A DNA stretch of 6,726 nucleotides from Methanosarcinales archaeon (GTDB lineage: Archaea > Halobacteriota > Methanosarcinia > Methanosarcinales > Methanogasteraceae): positions 1 to 6,726 of the forward strand of contig JAUWHQ010000239.1 of the NCBI GenBank assembly GCA_030605805.1, read 5' to 3'. This document shows, in pieces, positions 5,169 to 6,726 of the stretch. A program made the translations under genes and the position numbers. The notes beneath the pieces were generated by a model that searched no databases, was not told where the DNA came from, and saw only the letters and a list, made by a program, of their open reading frames with translations. Within the stretch, counting starts at the first letter, position 1. Each line of letters starts with the position of its first letter.

Positions 5169-5258
5169 TTGTGCCATTTGAAGCAGGGTCACGCATTCGT
5201 TCCTGAGTTAGCACAATGGATGTGACCGCAAAAATCAGACCTGCCACAATCTGGGTCT
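5168..5258. other. Convergent intergenic region with nested inverted repeats
   Basis: The 88 bases between the two convergent stop codons contain three perfect inverted repeats: ATTGTGC (5168-5174) with GCACAAT (5211-5217), GGTCAC (5187-5192) with GTGACC (5222-5227), and AGACC (5237-5241) with GGTCT (5254-5258). The first two interleave and cannot form together. No long T-run follows on either strand, so a standard archaeal terminator is not clear. They may help end or process the two converging transcripts. Confidence 0.3.
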
Positions 5259-6726
5259 AATCGAGATGCACGCATCTCCTGCACGCTCCAGACACAACGA
5301 TCACTGATACCCGCGGACACCCGAGTTTCTCCATGATCAATCGCTCGATCGCATGCTGGCGAGCAGCCTCATCGATGATCATAACATCGCTGCAACATGC
5401 ACGGATGACCTCGCCCGGATCGGGCACCTCCTGCCCTCCGGTCATCGCCGAGACCCTGTTCTGCAGAACGATCACCAGAACGTCCCGTCCCTTATATTCC
5501 GCATCGATCAGCGCCTGCAACCCTGAATGCACGAGCCCATAGTCTCCTATGACCGCGATGCTCTTTCCCGGCATCCCTGAAGCGATCCCGATCGCACCAC
5601 CGAGCGAATAAGCGAGATCCACGACTCCCGCCGGCGCTGTTCGTATCGAGCAGCCCATATCTCCGGCGATCAGTATACCCTTCTCCTTCTTGATACTCCT
5701 TATCGCCTCGTAGACCGGTATGAACGGGCAGTCATCGCAGATGCTGCGCGTGAACCCGCGACTTTCGAGAGTTTCCGGAGTCGTGTCCGGCGCAATATCA
5801 TCGTCGTCGATCTTTTCGATAGCAAAGAGGATATCCTCTTTGCTTATACCCCCATACGGGAAATGTCCTGACCGCCTGCCAAGGATCTTGCGGGATTGCG
5901 GTTGCAACTGCCGTTCGATCACAGGAGCAGTCTCCTCGATGACGAGAACGCGCCGATCGCCGATAAAATCCCTGATCAACTTCAATGGCAGCGGACTTAC
6001 AAACGAGAGCGAAAGATGCGGAATCCCGGGTCCCTTCCGGCGCATGATCGATTCAATGAGCGTTGATGCATAGCCTGACGAGATGATGCACGCTTCAGCG
6101 TCTCCCTCCCCGCCCTCTCTGCCATCTCCTCCGGTGCATCGATTGAGATGCGAGGTTTCGGACAGGTTCTCCATCAGAGGATACGTATCTCTGTGAAACA
6201 ACTGATACCTGCCATGCATCGAGTATTCCCAGATCGATCTGTCGAATAAATGCACTTCCGGCTCGTTTCGTTCCCGATCTTCCCTGGCTGTGCATGCACA
6301 TTCCGATTGGAGCAGCGGATCCGTTACCCGGACGATCACAGGCGTGTGCACCGTTTCACTGATGCGATATGCCTCAAAGATAGTGTCATAGAGATTGCCA
6401 GGGTTCGGGTCGAGCACCGGCACCTCCGCAAGCAAGCCCCAGTACCTCGAGTCCTGCTCGTTCTGGGATGCGGCTGCCATGGGGTCGTCTCCCGCGATCA
6501 CAACGACCCCTGCGCCGGTGGTGTGCGTACTTGCTGTTATGAGCGGGTCTGCAAGAATATTCATCCCGACATGCTTCACGATCACCATTGACCGGCTGCC
6601 ACACGCGGAGGCTCCGAGCGCGATCTCCATTGCGACTTTCTCGTTGATGCACCACTCAGCATCCGCCTCTGATATCAGATGCTCTGCAAGTTCGGTGATC
6701 GGGTAGCCTGGCACGCAGGTGATGCG
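5257..6726 (-). CDS. IorA-like TPP-dependent 2-oxoacid oxidoreductase subunit (partial, no ferredoxin domain)
   Basis: The product resembles the alpha subunit of indolepyruvate:ferredoxin oxidoreductase, which with IorB decarboxylates aryl 2-oxoacids to acyl-CoA and reduces ferredoxin. The frame stays open to the window edge (RITCVPGYPITE matches the family's internal TGYPGTP region), so GTG 6714 is not the start. Numbering from that Val: PYR-like domain 1-140 with the TPP-activating Glu25 (NEKVAMEIALGAS); middle domain about 205-300; CDDCP at 326-330, replacing the usual CPGCPHR; PP domain 345-475 with GDMGCS (351), GDYG (390) and VLQNRVSAMTGGQE (416-429), a divergent TPP/metal motif (family: GDSTFFHSG, LDNRTTAMTG). 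It ends at VVSGACRRCVHLD, where canonical IorA continues into two [4Fe-4S] ferredoxin motifs. A Gly/acid linker (194-206) is unusual. It is a divergent paralogue, substrate unknown. Confidence 0.8.
   Translation of the reverse strand, partial: RITCVPGYPITELAEHLISEADAEWCINEKVAMEIALGASACGSRSMVIVKHVGMNILADPLITASTHTTGAGVVVIAGDDPMAAASQNEQDSRYWGLLAEVPVLDPNPGNLYDTIFEAYRISETVHTPVIVRVTDPLLQSECACTAREDRERNEPEVHLFDRSIWEYSMHGRYQLFHRDTYPLMENLSETSHLNRCTGGDGREGGEGDAEACIISSGYASTLIESIMRRKGPGIPHLSLSFVSPLPLKLIRDFIGDRRVLVIEETAPVIERQLQPQSRKILGRRSGHFPYGGISKEDILFAIEKIDDDDIAPDTTPETLESRGFTRSICDDCPFIPVYEAIRSIKKEKGILIAGDMGCSIRTAPAGVVDLAYSLGGAIGIASGMPGKSIAVIGDYGLVHSGLQALIDAEYKGRDVLVIVLQNRVSAMTGGQEVPDPGEVIRACCSDVMIIDEAARQHAIERLIMEKLGCPRVSVIVVSGACRRCVHLD

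Noticed and set aside
5149..5259. Readthrough of the IorA-like TAG stop (pyrrolysine or a C-terminal extension)
   Set aside because: The frame after TAG stays open for 35 codons and encodes a hydrophobic stretch, but no ferredoxin motif. There is no sign of pyrrolysine machinery in the window, and the extension would run into the convergent gene.

Overview
The window looks like chromosomal DNA from a euryarchaeon, probably from the broad Methanomicrobia / Archaeoglobi / Syntrophoarchaeia range, although it holds no lineage marker. Four things support an archaeon: a RibL-type FAD synthetase, deoxyhypusine synthase, an IorA-like TPP oxidoreductase, and a single-chain protein with two PhoU-TrkA_C modules. 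Several genes also have TATA-like boxes about 26 bases before a start codon (leaderless genes), beside one very strong Shine-Dalgarno site (GAGGTGATC) before pdxS.

Layout. The left third reads on the minus strand: ribL (FAD synthetase), an unrecognised 75-residue protein, then pdxS (PLP synthase), so flavin and PLP cofactor genes sit in series. Next is a 360-base gap upstream of ribL, holding the ribL promoter, a short palindrome and one doubtful small plus-strand ORF. Deoxyhypusine synthase (minus) follows and is divergent from a compact hicB-hicA toxin-antitoxin pair (plus), which has a candidate operator in its promoter.

The 450 bases after hicA are the least conventional part. They contain a perfect 13-base palindrome and a GC-rich island in AT-rich DNA, with compensating stems and a TATA box at the right distance (a candidate structured ncRNA). 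After these come a tandem 13-base repeat overlapping another TATA box, and a 53-residue ORF whose stop overlaps the next start as ATGA. That next gene encodes a duplicated PhoU-TrkA_C regulator in which the two modules align without a gap at an offset of exactly 201 residues.

The right end is a convergent IorA-like gene (minus) whose N-terminus lies outside the window. It keeps the PYR and PP domains but ends where family members usually continue into a ferredoxin domain.

Most genes are housekeeping or cofactor genes. The points most worth following are the putative ncRNA, the coupled small ORF with its repeat promoter, the ferredoxin-less IorA-like protein and the minimal HicBA module. I see no complete new defence or metabolic system.
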